Positions 15,081 through 21,229 of a DNA stretch of 21,229 nucleotides are shown here, piece by piece (position 1 is the first letter of the stretch; each line of letters begins with the position of its first letter). The notes under the pieces are model-generated. The model did no database searches and had not been told where the DNA came from. It was given only the letters and a program-made list of their open reading frames with translations. Source of the DNA: JBBSIN01 sp038232055 (GTDB taxonomy: Bacteria > Actinomycetota > Actinomycetes > JADGOV01); contig JBBSIN010000041.1 of the NCBI GenBank assembly GCA_038232055.1, positions 1-21,229 on the forward strand, given 5' to 3'. The position numbers were made by a program, and so were the translations under genes.

Positions 15081-15407
15081 GCTTCAGAGTGTTACTCAGC
15101 CGCAGCGGATCAGGTGAGCTGGACCTTCGAGAGCTCTGCGCTTGTCGCGCGGCCGCGACGGGTCTCGCCCCGGGGGGATGGTGTCGGAGTCGCTGATCCT
15201 TGCTGCGAGCGCCATTGTCACCGCGGCCGGTTTGCGATCTCCTTCGCCCTGGCTGTTGTTGCCGACAGCGCCACGTGGAGATCAACTAACCGCCACGGGC
15301 CCAGCGAAGGAGATCGACGAAGGGTTCCGGCGGGCGAAGGCTGCTTGACGCGCTGACTAGGACTAGCCGGCGTCATCCGGCACCGCCTGCACTCGACTGT
15401 CGGCGGG
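15081..15407. other. 327-bp gap with an inverted repeat and a doubtful small ORF
   Basis: The gap contains the fprA promoter region at its left end, an inverted repeat at 15235-15316, and a hairpin at the kinase stop on its right. A 56-codon plus-strand frame from ATG 15178, preceded by GGGGGG and ending at 15348, begins MVSESLILAASAIVTAAGL and ends AKEIDEGFRRAKAA. The beginning could be a single membrane segment, but the middle crosses the inverted repeat. I do not call it a gene. Confidence 0.45.
15235..15316. repeat. 13-bp inverted repeat with a 56-base loop
   Basis: CGATCTCCTTCGC (15235-15247) is perfectly repeated in inverted form as GCGAAGGAGATCG (15304-15316); the match extends through CTGG/CCAG with a two-base bulge. 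The loop contains CCACGTGG and the words GGAGATCAACTAACCG. It may be a small mobile or REP-like element or a structured RNA. Confidence 0.6.
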
Positions 15408-15417
15408 CTAGCCGCCG
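15401..15417 (-). terminator. Hairpin spanning the kinase stop codon
   Basis: CGGCGG and CCGCCG form a perfect 6-bp stem around a five-base GCTAG loop that contains the TAG stop of the kinase gene. A second small hairpin, GCCGG/CCGGC (15366-15381), follows on the minus strand. There is no T tract, as is usual in very GC-rich genomes. Confidence 0.35.
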
Positions 15418-16892
15418 GCGCGCCACTTGGCCAGGTCGGCGTGCACACCCGCGAGCGCTTGGTAGGCGTCGCGGTAGACGGCGTAGAGGTCGGCGTACCG
15501 CGCCGCCGCATCCGGGTCCGGCTCGAAGACGCGGTCTACGTGTACGGCCTGCTCGGCCGCCGCCGCCAACGTCGGGTAGACCCCTACCCCGACTCCGGCC
15601 AGCAGCGCCGCGCCGAGGACCGCGCTGTCGCAGACGGCGAGGCGATGCAGCGGCCGGTCGAGGACGTCCGCCTTGATCTGGCACCACAAATCGCTGCGCG
15701 CGCCGCCGCCGGACAGCGCAAGAACGGTCACCGGGCGACCCGCCGCCGCGGCTACCGCCTCGAAGAGCTCACGGGCCGACATCGCGACCCCTTCCAAAAC
15801 GGCGCGCGCCAAGGCGGCCGCCGTCGTGTCGGAGCTGACGCCGAGGAACGCCGCGTGTACGTCGGCGTCCCACAGCGGCGCCCGTTCTCCCAGCAGGTGC
15901 GGCAGGAACACGACGCCGCCCGCGCCGGCTGGTGCGCCGGCCGCGGCGGCGAGCACGTCGTCGATCGTCGTCGATCGAGTGTCCGCCCACCAGCGCAGCG
16001 CGTCCCCGCCGGCCTGGGTGGGGCCGGCGTGCACGAACAGCCCATCCATGGGTGGAAAGGCGATGACGCCCGGTGTGGGCACGTGCCGGTCGGAGACGAC
16101 CGCGGCGATCTCCGACGTACCGGCCACGAGGATGGCGTTTCCGGCGGCTGTCGCGCCCGAGCCGTAGAGGTTTCCCCACGCGTCCATCGTGCCCGCGACG
16201 ACCGTGGCGCCGAGGGGGAGTCCGCAGTCCGGGTCAGTCACCGTCCCGATTGCGGCGGCGGGCCGAGCCAGCGGGGGTAGCCGGTGCTCGACGCCGTCGA
16301 GGAGCGCGAGCACGCCGGGCAGGTAGCCGACGCCCGCCTGGTCGACCAACCCGATGGCCGACACGGGGTCGGTGCCGACGCCACCAGTGAGCCGCGCGAT
16401 GACGTAGTCCTTGGGCAGCAGGACCCAGCGGGTACGGCGCCACAGCTCCGGGTCGTGCTGTGCCAGCCACCCGGCGCGGGCGACGAGGTACGACGAGTCG
16501 ATGGTGAACGGGCCGCCGAAGGTCACGTGCCGCTCGTCGGGCGTGAACCGCCGGTCGAGCGCCCGAGCGACGTCGGCGCACCGCTGGTCCTGCCACAGCA
16601 CCGCCGGCGCGACCGCGCGCAGGTCTGCGTCGACGAACGCGTGTGTGTTGACCTGGCTGACCACGCCGACGGCCCGCACCCGGGAGAGGTCGACCCGGCT
16701 GGCGAGCGCGCGCAGCACCGTCGTGGTGGCCCGCCACCAGTCGTCGGGGTCCTGCTCCGCCCATCCGGCGCGCGGCCGGGAGATCGGATAGCCCGCGGCG
16801 GCCGTGGCGAGCGGCACCCCCGCCGGGTCGAACACCGCCGCCTTGGTGGCGGTGGTGCCGACGTCGACGCCGACGACGAGGGGGTCACCCAT
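15408..16892 (-). CDS. FGGY-family carbohydrate kinase (xylulokinase-like)
   Basis: The 494-residue protein has the two-domain FGGY kinase layout at normal length. The N-terminal ATP-phosphate loop is VGVDVGTTATKAAVFD (residues 7-22). WQDQRC (about 100-105) is the substrate-side motif seen in xylulokinases. GTMDAWGN carries the probable catalytic base Asp237, followed by LVAGTSE. The C-terminal adenosine motif is LALSGGGARSDLWCQIKADVL (about 391-411). It transfers phosphate from ATP to a hydroxyl of a polyol or ketose; the exact substrate is unknown. ATG 16892 is chosen because it overlaps the end of the trpA-like gene by eight bases, although the frame continues open further upstream. It is the last gene of the importer operon, so it probably acts on the imported compound or a product of it. 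Confidence 0.9.
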   Translation of the reverse strand: MGDPLVVGVDVGTTATKAAVFDPAGVPLATAAAGYPISRPRAGWAEQDPDDWWRATTTVLRALASRVDLSRVRAVGVVSQVNTHAFVDADLRAVAPAVLWQDQRCADVARALDRRFTPDERHVTFGGPFTIDSSYLVARAGWLAQHDPELWRRTRWVLLPKDYVIARLTGGVGTDPVSAIGLVDQAGVGYLPGVLALLDGVEHRLPPLARPAAAIGTVTDPDCGLPLGATVVAGTMDAWGNLYGSGATAAGNAILVAGTSEIAAVVSDRHVPTPGVIAFPPMDGLFVHAGPTQAGGDALRWWADTRSTTIDDVLAAAAGAPAGAGGVVFLPHLLGERAPLWDADVHAAFLGVSSDTTAAALARAVLEGVAMSARELFEAVAAAAGRPVTVLALSGGGARSDLWCQIKADVLDRPLHRLAVCDSAVLGAALLAGVGVGVYPTLAAAAEQAVHVDRVFEPDPDAAARYADLYAVYRDAYQALAGVHADLAKWRAGG

Positions 16893-17649
16893 CGAGCGCC
16901 TGCCGGAGCGCGCGCAGCAGCCGGCGTACCGCGTCGGGGCTCTCCATCCCCGCGAGCAGCATCGCGGTGCCGACGATGACGCCGTCCGCGCCGCAGGTGA
17001 CGGCGCTGCGGACCTGCGCGGCGTCGGAGATCCCGAACCCGAGGGCGAGCGGTGCGGTGACGCCCGCGGCTCGCAGCCGGGCGAGCAGCTCGGCGTTCTC
17101 GGGGGCAACGTCGGCCCGTACGCCGGACACGCCGTCGTCGGCCGCGACCATGACGTAGCCCGTCGCGTCGAGCGCGGCCGCAACCTCAGCCGGCGACGGG
17201 CGATGCGGCAGGAACCGGATGTCGTGGACGCCCGGTGACGGCGGGAACCGGCCGGGCACGGCGCCGGCGACGAGGAGCCCGTCGACCCGGCTGGCCGCGA
17301 CGGCGTCGCGGAAACCCGGCCGGTCCGCCATCGACGGGTAGGTCATCCACACCGTCGCCGGGGCGCCGGCCGCCTCGCGGAAGCTGGCAACCGCGTCGGC
17401 GGCGCGCTCGTTGGTCATGCCGTTGTCGAGTGCGCGGCGCATGGAGGTGGAGATGGCCGGGCCGTCCAGGCTGGGGTCGGGCGCCGGCACGCCGACTTCG
17501 AGAACGTCGACGCCCTCGTCGACGTAGCGGCGCGGGTCGGCGTACGGCGCCGCGGGGTCACCCAGCGGCAGGTAACAGACCAGCGCCGGCCGCCCGCGAC
17601 GGAACGCGTCGTCGAGCGCGTTGCTCGTCACCGCCGTGGCATCGCTCAC
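16885..17649 (-). CDS. Stand-alone tryptophan synthase alpha-like lyase
   Basis: The 254-residue TIM-barrel protein is homologous to TrpA, which cleaves indole-3-glycerol phosphate to indole and glyceraldehyde 3-phosphate. The key region reads VLEVGVPAPDPSLDGPAIS. Its Glu51 and Asp62 line up with the catalytic acids Glu49 and Asp60 of the Salmonella enzyme. The phosphate site is kept: GVSG (about 173-176), GFGIS (204-208) and VGTA (226-229). The segment equivalent to LLSRSGVTG reads VAADDGVSG, so the loop-6 Arg is replaced and the Thr is Ser. The aromatic pocket region (WMTYPSMADRPG) is unlike that of TrpA. No trpB is present. The GTG start overlaps the ATPase stop by four bases and the end overlaps the kinase start by eight. 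It is therefore probably a catabolic retro-aldol lyase working with the kinase, not a tryptophan biosynthesis enzyme. Confidence 0.8.
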   Translation of the reverse strand: MSDATAVTSNALDDAFRRGRPALVCYLPLGDPAAPYADPRRYVDEGVDVLEVGVPAPDPSLDGPAISTSMRRALDNGMTNERAADAVASFREAAGAPATVWMTYPSMADRPGFRDAVAASRVDGLLVAGAVPGRFPPSPGVHDIRFLPHRPSPAEVAAALDATGYVMVAADDGVSGVRADVAPENAELLARLRAAGVTAPLALGFGISDAAQVRSAVTCGADGVIVGTAMLLAGMESPDAVRRLLRALRQALDG

Positions 17650-18485
17650 GGCTCGCCGGCGGCGACCCGCTGCCGGTCCAGCTCGGAACCACCGCCGCCG
17701 TCGGGTGGCGCGTCGGACACCTCGGGCCGGAGCAGCTCGCGCAGCCGGGTGCGCAGCTGGGGATAGCGCGGGTCGCTGATGAGCCGGTCCAGGGAGCGGT
17801 CGCCGCCGAACGGCACGTCCACGATCTCCTTGACGCGCGCCGGCCGGTTGCTCATCACGACGACGCGGTCGGCGAGCAGCAGCGCCTCGTCGATGTCGTG
17901 CGTGACGAGCATCGTCGTGCTGTCCGTACGTCGGACCAGGCTCAGCAGCTCCTCCTGCAGGTAGCCACGAGTGAGCGCGTCGAGCGAGCCAAACGGCTCG
18001 TCCATGAGCAGCAGGTCGGGCTCGAGCGCGAGGCCGCGGGCCAGCGCGACCCGCTGCTGCATGCCGCCGGAGAGCTGGTGCGGGTACTTCGCGACGTGCT
18101 CCTCGAGGTGGACCAGGCGCAGCGCGGTTGCCGCCCGGTCACGCACCTCGCGCCGAGCCGCACCCGTCTGCTCCAAGCCGAACTCCACGTTGCGCCGCAC
18201 GGTGCGCCACGGCAGGAGCCGCGGCCCCTGGAAGACGTAGGCGACCCGAATCTGCGTGCTCGCAAGGGTGACCTCGCCCCGCGTCGCGTCGGTGAGCCGG
18301 GCGAGGATGTTGAGCAGTGTCGACTTGCCGCAGCCGGACGGGCCGATGATCGCGACGAATTCGCCGCGGCCGACCGTCAGTGACACGTCGTGCAGCACCG
18401 GCCCGCCGGCGTCCTTGCGGAACTGCTTCCATACATGGTCGATCCGCACCAGCGGTGCGGCATTCGGGGCGCCGACGGCGGTCAC
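17646..18485 (-). CDS. ABC importer ATPase, SsuB/TauB/NrtD type
   Basis: The 279-residue ATPase has Walker A GPSGCGKST (residues 48-56), Q loop YVFQGPRLLPW (83-93), signature LSGGMQQRVALARGL (138-152), Walker B LLLMDEP (158-164) with FGSLDALTR, and the switch His196 in VTHDIDEAL. The LLPWRTVxxNVxFGLE wording and FGSLDALTR are characteristic of the nitrate/sulfonate/taurine/aliphatic-substrate importer group. A hydrophilic, Gly-rich tail ends the protein. GTG 18485 is preceded by GGAGGGG at good spacing, one base after the permease stop region, so expression is coupled to the permease. Confidence 0.92.
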   Translation of the reverse strand: MTAVGAPNAAPLVRIDHVWKQFRKDAGGPVLHDVSLTVGRGEFVAIIGPSGCGKSTLLNILARLTDATRGEVTLASTQIRVAYVFQGPRLLPWRTVRRNVEFGLEQTGAARREVRDRAATALRLVHLEEHVAKYPHQLSGGMQQRVALARGLALEPDLLLMDEPFGSLDALTRGYLQEELLSLVRRTDSTTMLVTHDIDEALLLADRVVVMSNRPARVKEIVDVPFGGDRSLDRLISDPRYPQLRTRLRELLRPEVSDAPPDGGGGSELDRQRVAAGEP

Positions 18486-18486
18486 C

Positions 18487-19338
18487 TCAGCCCCTCCGGG
18501 TGTGGCGGGTGAGGTACGCCTCCACCGGTCGGAAGGCGCCGTACTCGAAGAGGAGCGTGAGTACGACGATGCTCAGCCCCCACATGAACACGCTCGCCGT
18601 GTCGAGCAGCTTGATGGCGGTGCTGACCTGGAACCCCACGCCGTTGCTGCCCATCAGGTACTCGGCGAACAACGTCACCTGCCACGCCACGCCGAGCGTG
18701 ATCCGGCTGCCGGCGAGGAAGTACGGGACGACCGAGGGGAGCAGGACGCTGCGCATGACGACGCGCTCCTTCGCGCCGTACGCCTTGGCCATGTCGACGA
18801 GGTCGCGGTCGATGGCGCGGGTGCCCTGGATGACGTTGAGCAGGAAGTAGGCGAGGCCGCTGGCGACGGTCACCGCGACGACGGAGCGGGTGTTCGCGCC
18901 GATGAAGATGAGGGCGATGGCGATGAGGACGACTGTCGGGACGGTCTGCAGGAAGACGAGCCAGACCCGGGTGAGGTCTTCGGCGATCACCGACCGCCCG
19001 ATGACGATGCCGACCGGAAGGCCGACCAGAAGGATGATGGCCACCGCGGCGAACATGTGCAGGAGGGTCGCGCCGATGTTGGCCGTCCACGCGCCTCGGC
19101 TGACTGCGTCGGTGAACGAGTGCCAGACGGTGGGCGGCCCGGGGAGGATGTAGTTCGCGTAGACCCGCGAACCCAGCCACCACAGGCCGATCAGCAGCAG
19201 CGCGGACAACGCGATGCGTGCGCCCCGCCAGGCCCGGCGGCGTGGCCGATAGCGGTCGCTCCGCGGCGAGGGCGGCGTAGGTCCCGCCATGGCCCCCGCC
19301 GCGCCGGCCGCGAGACCCTGCGTCGGCGCGGCTGTCAT
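18487..19338 (-). CDS. ABC importer permease, SsuC/TauC type
   Basis: The 283-residue inner-membrane protein has about six hydrophobic segments (IALSALLLIGLWWLGSRVY, LLHMFAAVAIILLVGLPVGIVIG, WLVFLQTVPTVVLIAIALIFIG, SVVAVTVASGLAYFLLNVI, then the EAA region, and VFMWGLSIVVLTLLFEYGAF). The cytoplasmic EAA-type coupling loop is VDMAKAYGAKERVVMRSVLLP followed by VPYFLAGSRITLGVAWQVTLFAEYL, as in sulfonate and taurine permeases. Residues before the first helix are a 40-residue hydrophilic Pro/Arg-rich tail. ATG 19338 is preferred over GTG 19344 because GGAGG ends six bases before it but directly abuts the GTG. Thirteen bases separate it from the binding-protein gene. Confidence 0.92.
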   Translation of the reverse strand: MTAAPTQGLAAGAAGAMAGPTPPSPRSDRYRPRRRAWRGARIALSALLLIGLWWLGSRVYANYILPGPPTVWHSFTDAVSRGAWTANIGATLLHMFAAVAIILLVGLPVGIVIGRSVIAEDLTRVWLVFLQTVPTVVLIAIALIFIGANTRSVVAVTVASGLAYFLLNVIQGTRAIDRDLVDMAKAYGAKERVVMRSVLLPSVVPYFLAGSRITLGVAWQVTLFAEYLMGSNGVGFQVSTAIKLLDTASVFMWGLSIVVLTLLFEYGAFRPVEAYLTRHTRRG

Positions 19339-19344
19339 CGTCAC

Positions 19345-19349
19345 CCTCC
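19345..19349 (-). promoter_or_regulatory. Ribosome binding site deciding the permease start
   Basis: GGAGG on the minus strand lies six bases before ATG 19338-19336 and zero bases before GTG 19344-19342, favouring the ATG. Confidence 0.6.
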
Positions 19350-19351
19350 GC

Positions 19352-20416
19352 CTAGAGCTGGGACGTCAGGACGAACATCGACTGCACGTCGGTGGGAGTC
19401 TGCTGCGTGAACCCGGCCTTCTCCAGCAGCGGGAACAGCTTCTTCCACGTGTCGATGTCCCGCTGGTTCACCTGGCGCAGGTCCTTCGGCATCTTGAGGA
19501 GGTCGAGGACCTGCCCGACGACGGCGAGCTGCTCGGCCGGGATGCCGCTGACCTTGCTCGCCACCTTGTTGACCGTGTCGGGGTTCTGCTGGTACTTGTC
19601 CCACGCGTCCTCGGTCGCGGCGACGAGATCCTTCACGAACTGCGGGTTGCTCTTCACGAAGTCGGTGCGGGCGATGTAGCCGCCGTTCATCACACCGGGA
19701 TCGTTGAACGCCTTGAGGAACGCGTCGTGCACGCTGTAGATCGCCTGGAACTTGCCGCCCTGCAGCAGCGGGTACGTCGTGGGCGCCTCGATGAACGCGG
19801 CGTCGACCCGGCCGAGGGTGAGCTGCTGTGCGGCGGCCGCGGTCTGCTGCAGGTTGAAGTAGTCCTCGATCTTCTGACCGGTCGCGGCGAGGATCGCTGC
19901 CTGCTCGGCGCCGAACCGCTCCTTCAGCGGCGGCATCGCGACCTTCTTGCCCTTCAGGTCGGCCAGCGTGTGGTACGGCGACCCCTTCTTCACCAGGATC
20001 TGCGGGCCGATCGTCCACCGCGCAAGGGGAAAGAGGTACGTGGTGTCGAAGCCGTACTGCTTCTTCACGATCGGCATGAACGACGGGACGGTCGTGATGA
20101 CCTGCAGGTCGCCCTTGCCGAACGCCGGCACCTGGGTCGTCGCGTCGAGGACCTTGAAGTGCACGGTGTACGGCTTGTTCGCGAAGTACTGCTTGGAGTT
20201 GGCCTCGATGTAGTCCCAGATCGGATGGAACGGTACGTCGATGCCGACCGTGATGTCCTTGGCCGCGGCGCCGGCGCTCGGGGAGCCGGTCGCCGGCTTG
20301 TCAGCCGCCTTCTGCGCGGCCGGTGAGCCCGAGCAGCCGGCGACGGCGAGGACGGCGACGGCGGCGGTCGCGGCGAGCAGTCGACGGCCACGGGCCGCCG
20401 TGACGAGAGTTGCCAT
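19352..20416 (-). CDS. Substrate-binding lipoprotein of the ABC importer (NMT1/THI5-SsuA class)
   Basis: The product is about 354 residues. It starts MATLVTAARGRRLLAATAAV and has a lipobox AVAGC, placing the lipidated Cys at residue 28, so it is anchored outside the membrane. The mature part has the fold cues of type II periplasmic binding proteins of the nitrate/sulfonate/pyrimidine class: ITVGIDVPFHPIWDYIE, KGDLQVITTVPSF, ILVKKGSPYHTLADLKGKKVAMP, and LTLGRVDAAFIEAPT. The aromatic-rich pocket candidates (HPIWDY, FPLARWTIGP) could suit a planar ligand, but this is inference. ATG 20416 is preferred for the signal peptide and an upstream AAAGG; ATG 20449 overlaps the preceding regulator fragment as ATGA and would add 11 residues. 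It delivers the substrate to the permease and ATPase encoded next. Confidence 0.9.
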   Translation of the reverse strand: MATLVTAARGRRLLAATAAVAVLAVAGCSGSPAAQKAADKPATGSPSAGAAAKDITVGIDVPFHPIWDYIEANSKQYFANKPYTVHFKVLDATTQVPAFGKGDLQVITTVPSFMPIVKKQYGFDTTYLFPLARWTIGPQILVKKGSPYHTLADLKGKKVAMPPLKERFGAEQAAILAATGQKIEDYFNLQQTAAAAQQLTLGRVDAAFIEAPTTYPLLQGGKFQAIYSVHDAFLKAFNDPGVMNGGYIARTDFVKSNPQFVKDLVAATEDAWDKYQQNPDTVNKVASKVSGIPAEQLAVVGQVLDLLKMPKDLRQVNQRDIDTWKKLFPLLEKAGFTQQTPTDVQSMFVLTSQL

Positions 20417-20445
20417 TGGTGCAACGCCTTTCTTTCCGCGGTTGG

Positions 20446-20740
20446 TCATTGCAGTGTGGGGTTGAGCGTGTAGCTGAGCCGGAGCCCGTCGGGGTTTCGG
20501 TTCGCCGTCACCACAACACTGTCCCCCGGCAGCACCGCGATGTCGTCGATGATGGGCGTGTCGTCGTTCGCAAAGCTCACCCGGTGACTGATCAGGGCGG
20601 GCGAGCCGGCGTCACGCGCGAGGAGCAGGGCGTCGTCGGGCTGGAGGGTGACCGGACGCAGCGCCTCTGTCGCCCTGGTCACGCTGATGCCGAGGTCGTC
20701 GGCGAGCACCGGTAGGCGTACGACGACTGCGCAACAATCG
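20446..20740 (-). pseudogene. C-terminal remnant of a GntR-family (UTRA domain) regulator
   Basis: The minus strand reads LPVLADDLGISVTRATEALRP and then DDALLLARDAGSPALISHRVSF and IAVLPGDSVVVTANRNPDGL before a stop at 20446. This matches the second half of a UTRA ligand-binding domain: the ..A.e.L....l, llL.r........p......... and final beta-strand order of HutC-type GntR regulators. The DNA-binding helix-turn-helix and the first part of UTRA should precede it, but upstream sequence is unrelated and the divergent Uma2-like gene begins at 20800. No good start codon or ribosome-binding site exists. The stop overlaps the longer start of the binding-protein gene as ATGA, so the intact regulator was once first in the operon. 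Confidence 0.6.
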
Positions 20741-20770
20741 GCCGCCCGTCGACGATGCGTAGCCGGACCG

Positions 20771-20783
20771 GGAGCCGGGCTCC
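20771..20783. promoter_or_regulatory. 13-bp inverted repeat upstream of the Uma2-like gene
   Basis: GGAGCC-G-GGCTCC is a perfect inverted repeat 16 bases before ATG 20800. It may be an operator, or may simply be GC-rich chance sequence. No recognisable -10/-35 pair or strong ribosome-binding site is seen for the gene. Confidence 0.25.
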
Positions 20784-20799
20784 GTCGTATCGTGGCCGC

Positions 20800-21229
20800 A
20801 TGGCCGCCACGGTGATCCTCGGTCCGGCGCCGCCCGAGGTCGCGGAGCTGATCGAACGCCGGCGCGCCCTGGGGCAGGACCTTTACGACGAGGTCTGGGA
20901 GGGCGAGTACCACATGGCACCGGGCCCGCACCCGGCGCACGGCGCCGTGCAGTTCGCGCTGGCGGCACTTGTCGACGGACCGGCCCGTGCCCGCGGGCTC
21001 ACCCCGACCGGCCCGTTTAACGTCGGCGACCCGACCGACTTCCGGGTGCCCGACCTCGGCTTCCATCGCGCTCCGCCGACCACGCTGTTCCTCCCGTCCG
21101 CGGCGGTCGTCGTCGAAGTTCTGAGCTCCGATGACGAGACCTTCCGTAAGTTCGACTTCTATGCAGGGCACGGCGTGGACGAGATCGTCGTCGCGGACCC
21201 GGCGACCCGTACAGTTCGCTGCTGGTGGC
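20800..21229 (+). CDS. Uma2-family (DUF820) PD-(D/E)XK nuclease-like protein, partial
   Basis: From ATG 20800 the frame is open to the end of the window (143 codons). It starts MAATVILGPAPPEVAELIER and follows the Uma2 pattern: an N-terminal helix and YDEVWEGEYHMAPGPHPAHG, then VGDPTDFRVPDLGFHR with Asp85, AVVVEVLSSDDE with Glu106, and FRKFDFYAGHGVDEIVVADP with Lys117. These correspond to the restriction-endonuclease-like catalytic core. Uma2 proteins are abundant in actinobacteria and cyanobacteria. Their biological role is poorly defined and many copies are not tied to a methylase. It is divergent from the importer operon, beginning where the regulator's N-terminal half should be. Only the C-terminal end is missing from the window. 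Confidence 0.8.
   Translation, partial: MAATVILGPAPPEVAELIERRRALGQDLYDEVWEGEYHMAPGPHPAHGAVQFALAALVDGPARARGLTPTGPFNVGDPTDFRVPDLGFHRAPPTTLFLPSAAVVVEVLSSDDETFRKFDFYAGHGVDEIVVADPATRTVRCWW

Noticed and set aside
15178..15348. 56-codon plus-strand frame with a possible membrane segment
   Set aside because: The GGGGGG upstream is not a convincing ribosome-binding site at that spacing, and the frame crosses an inverted repeat; kept only as a note.
16893..17183. Upstream extension of the kinase to a 591-residue protein
   Set aside because: The added residues lie inside the trpA-like gene and look like its shadow; FGGY homology begins at GDPLVVGVDVGTT right after ATG 16892.
18256..20326. Plus-strand open frames across the importer genes
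   Set aside because: The minus-strand ATPase, permease and lipoprotein have clear motifs and coupled starts; the plus-strand translations are low-complexity shadows.
20741..21171. Minus-strand extension of the UTRA fragment into a 241-residue protein
   Set aside because: Upstream of about 20740 the translation no longer resembles a GntR regulator and is antisense to the Uma2-like gene, whose catalytic residues are in place.

Overview
The window is high-GC DNA with dense, overlapping operons, frequent GTG and TTG starts, and protein families typical of Actinobacteria: a mycobacterial-type FprA ferredoxin reductase, a TcrX/TcrY-like two-component pair, a DrrA/DrrB-type ABC exporter and secreted delta-60/beta-propeller proteins. 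It looks chromosomal. I cannot name a genus from the sequence alone. No rRNA, tRNA, CRISPR array, intact transposase or phage gene was seen.

Left part (1-5502): the tail of an unrecognised plus-strand gene, then two tandem minus-strand paralogues encoding large secreted propeller-like proteins. The upstream one (1020 aa) also carries an Ig-like region and six 40-residue FG-GAP/VCBS-like repeats, encoded with an exact 120-bp DNA period.

5503-6811 is a decay zone. A possible antitoxin end and the first third of a PIN-domain (VapC-like) toxin on the plus strand meet, tail to tail near 6060, a minus-strand MFS drug-exporter pseudogene that has an internal deletion, a 1-nt frameshift and no C-terminal half. 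The MFS remnant diverges from an intact ArsR-type regulator across a perfect 20-bp palindrome. The regulator is translationally coupled to an ABC exporter pair (ATPase and permease, 7614-9457). This suggests a drug- or toxicant-responsive locus that lost one pump and kept another.

9506-15080 (minus strand) reads, in transcription order: FprA-like reductase; a 353-bp gap with two GTTGTGTGTCG inverted-repeat hairpins; a small exported protein whose conserved tail is disturbed by a 7-bp tandem duplication; a GC-rich hairpin; then a tight three-gene unit of OmpR-family response regulator, histidine kinase and NAD(P)H:quinone-oxidoreductase-like protein.

15408-20449 (minus strand) is the most interesting region: a compact operon with a substrate-binding lipoprotein, permease and ATPase of the nitrate/sulfonate/taurine/pyrimidine importer class, a stand-alone TrpA (tryptophan synthase alpha) homologue that keeps both catalytic acids, and an FGGY carbohydrate kinase. 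There is no trpB or other trp gene. My inference is an uptake and catabolic route: import, phosphorylation of a polyol or sugar-like side chain, then TrpA-type retro-aldol cleavage to a triose phosphate and a released aglycone. The regulator at the head of the operon survives only as the C-terminal part of a GntR/UTRA protein. Beyond it, on the plus strand, begins a Uma2-family nuclease-like gene that runs off the window.
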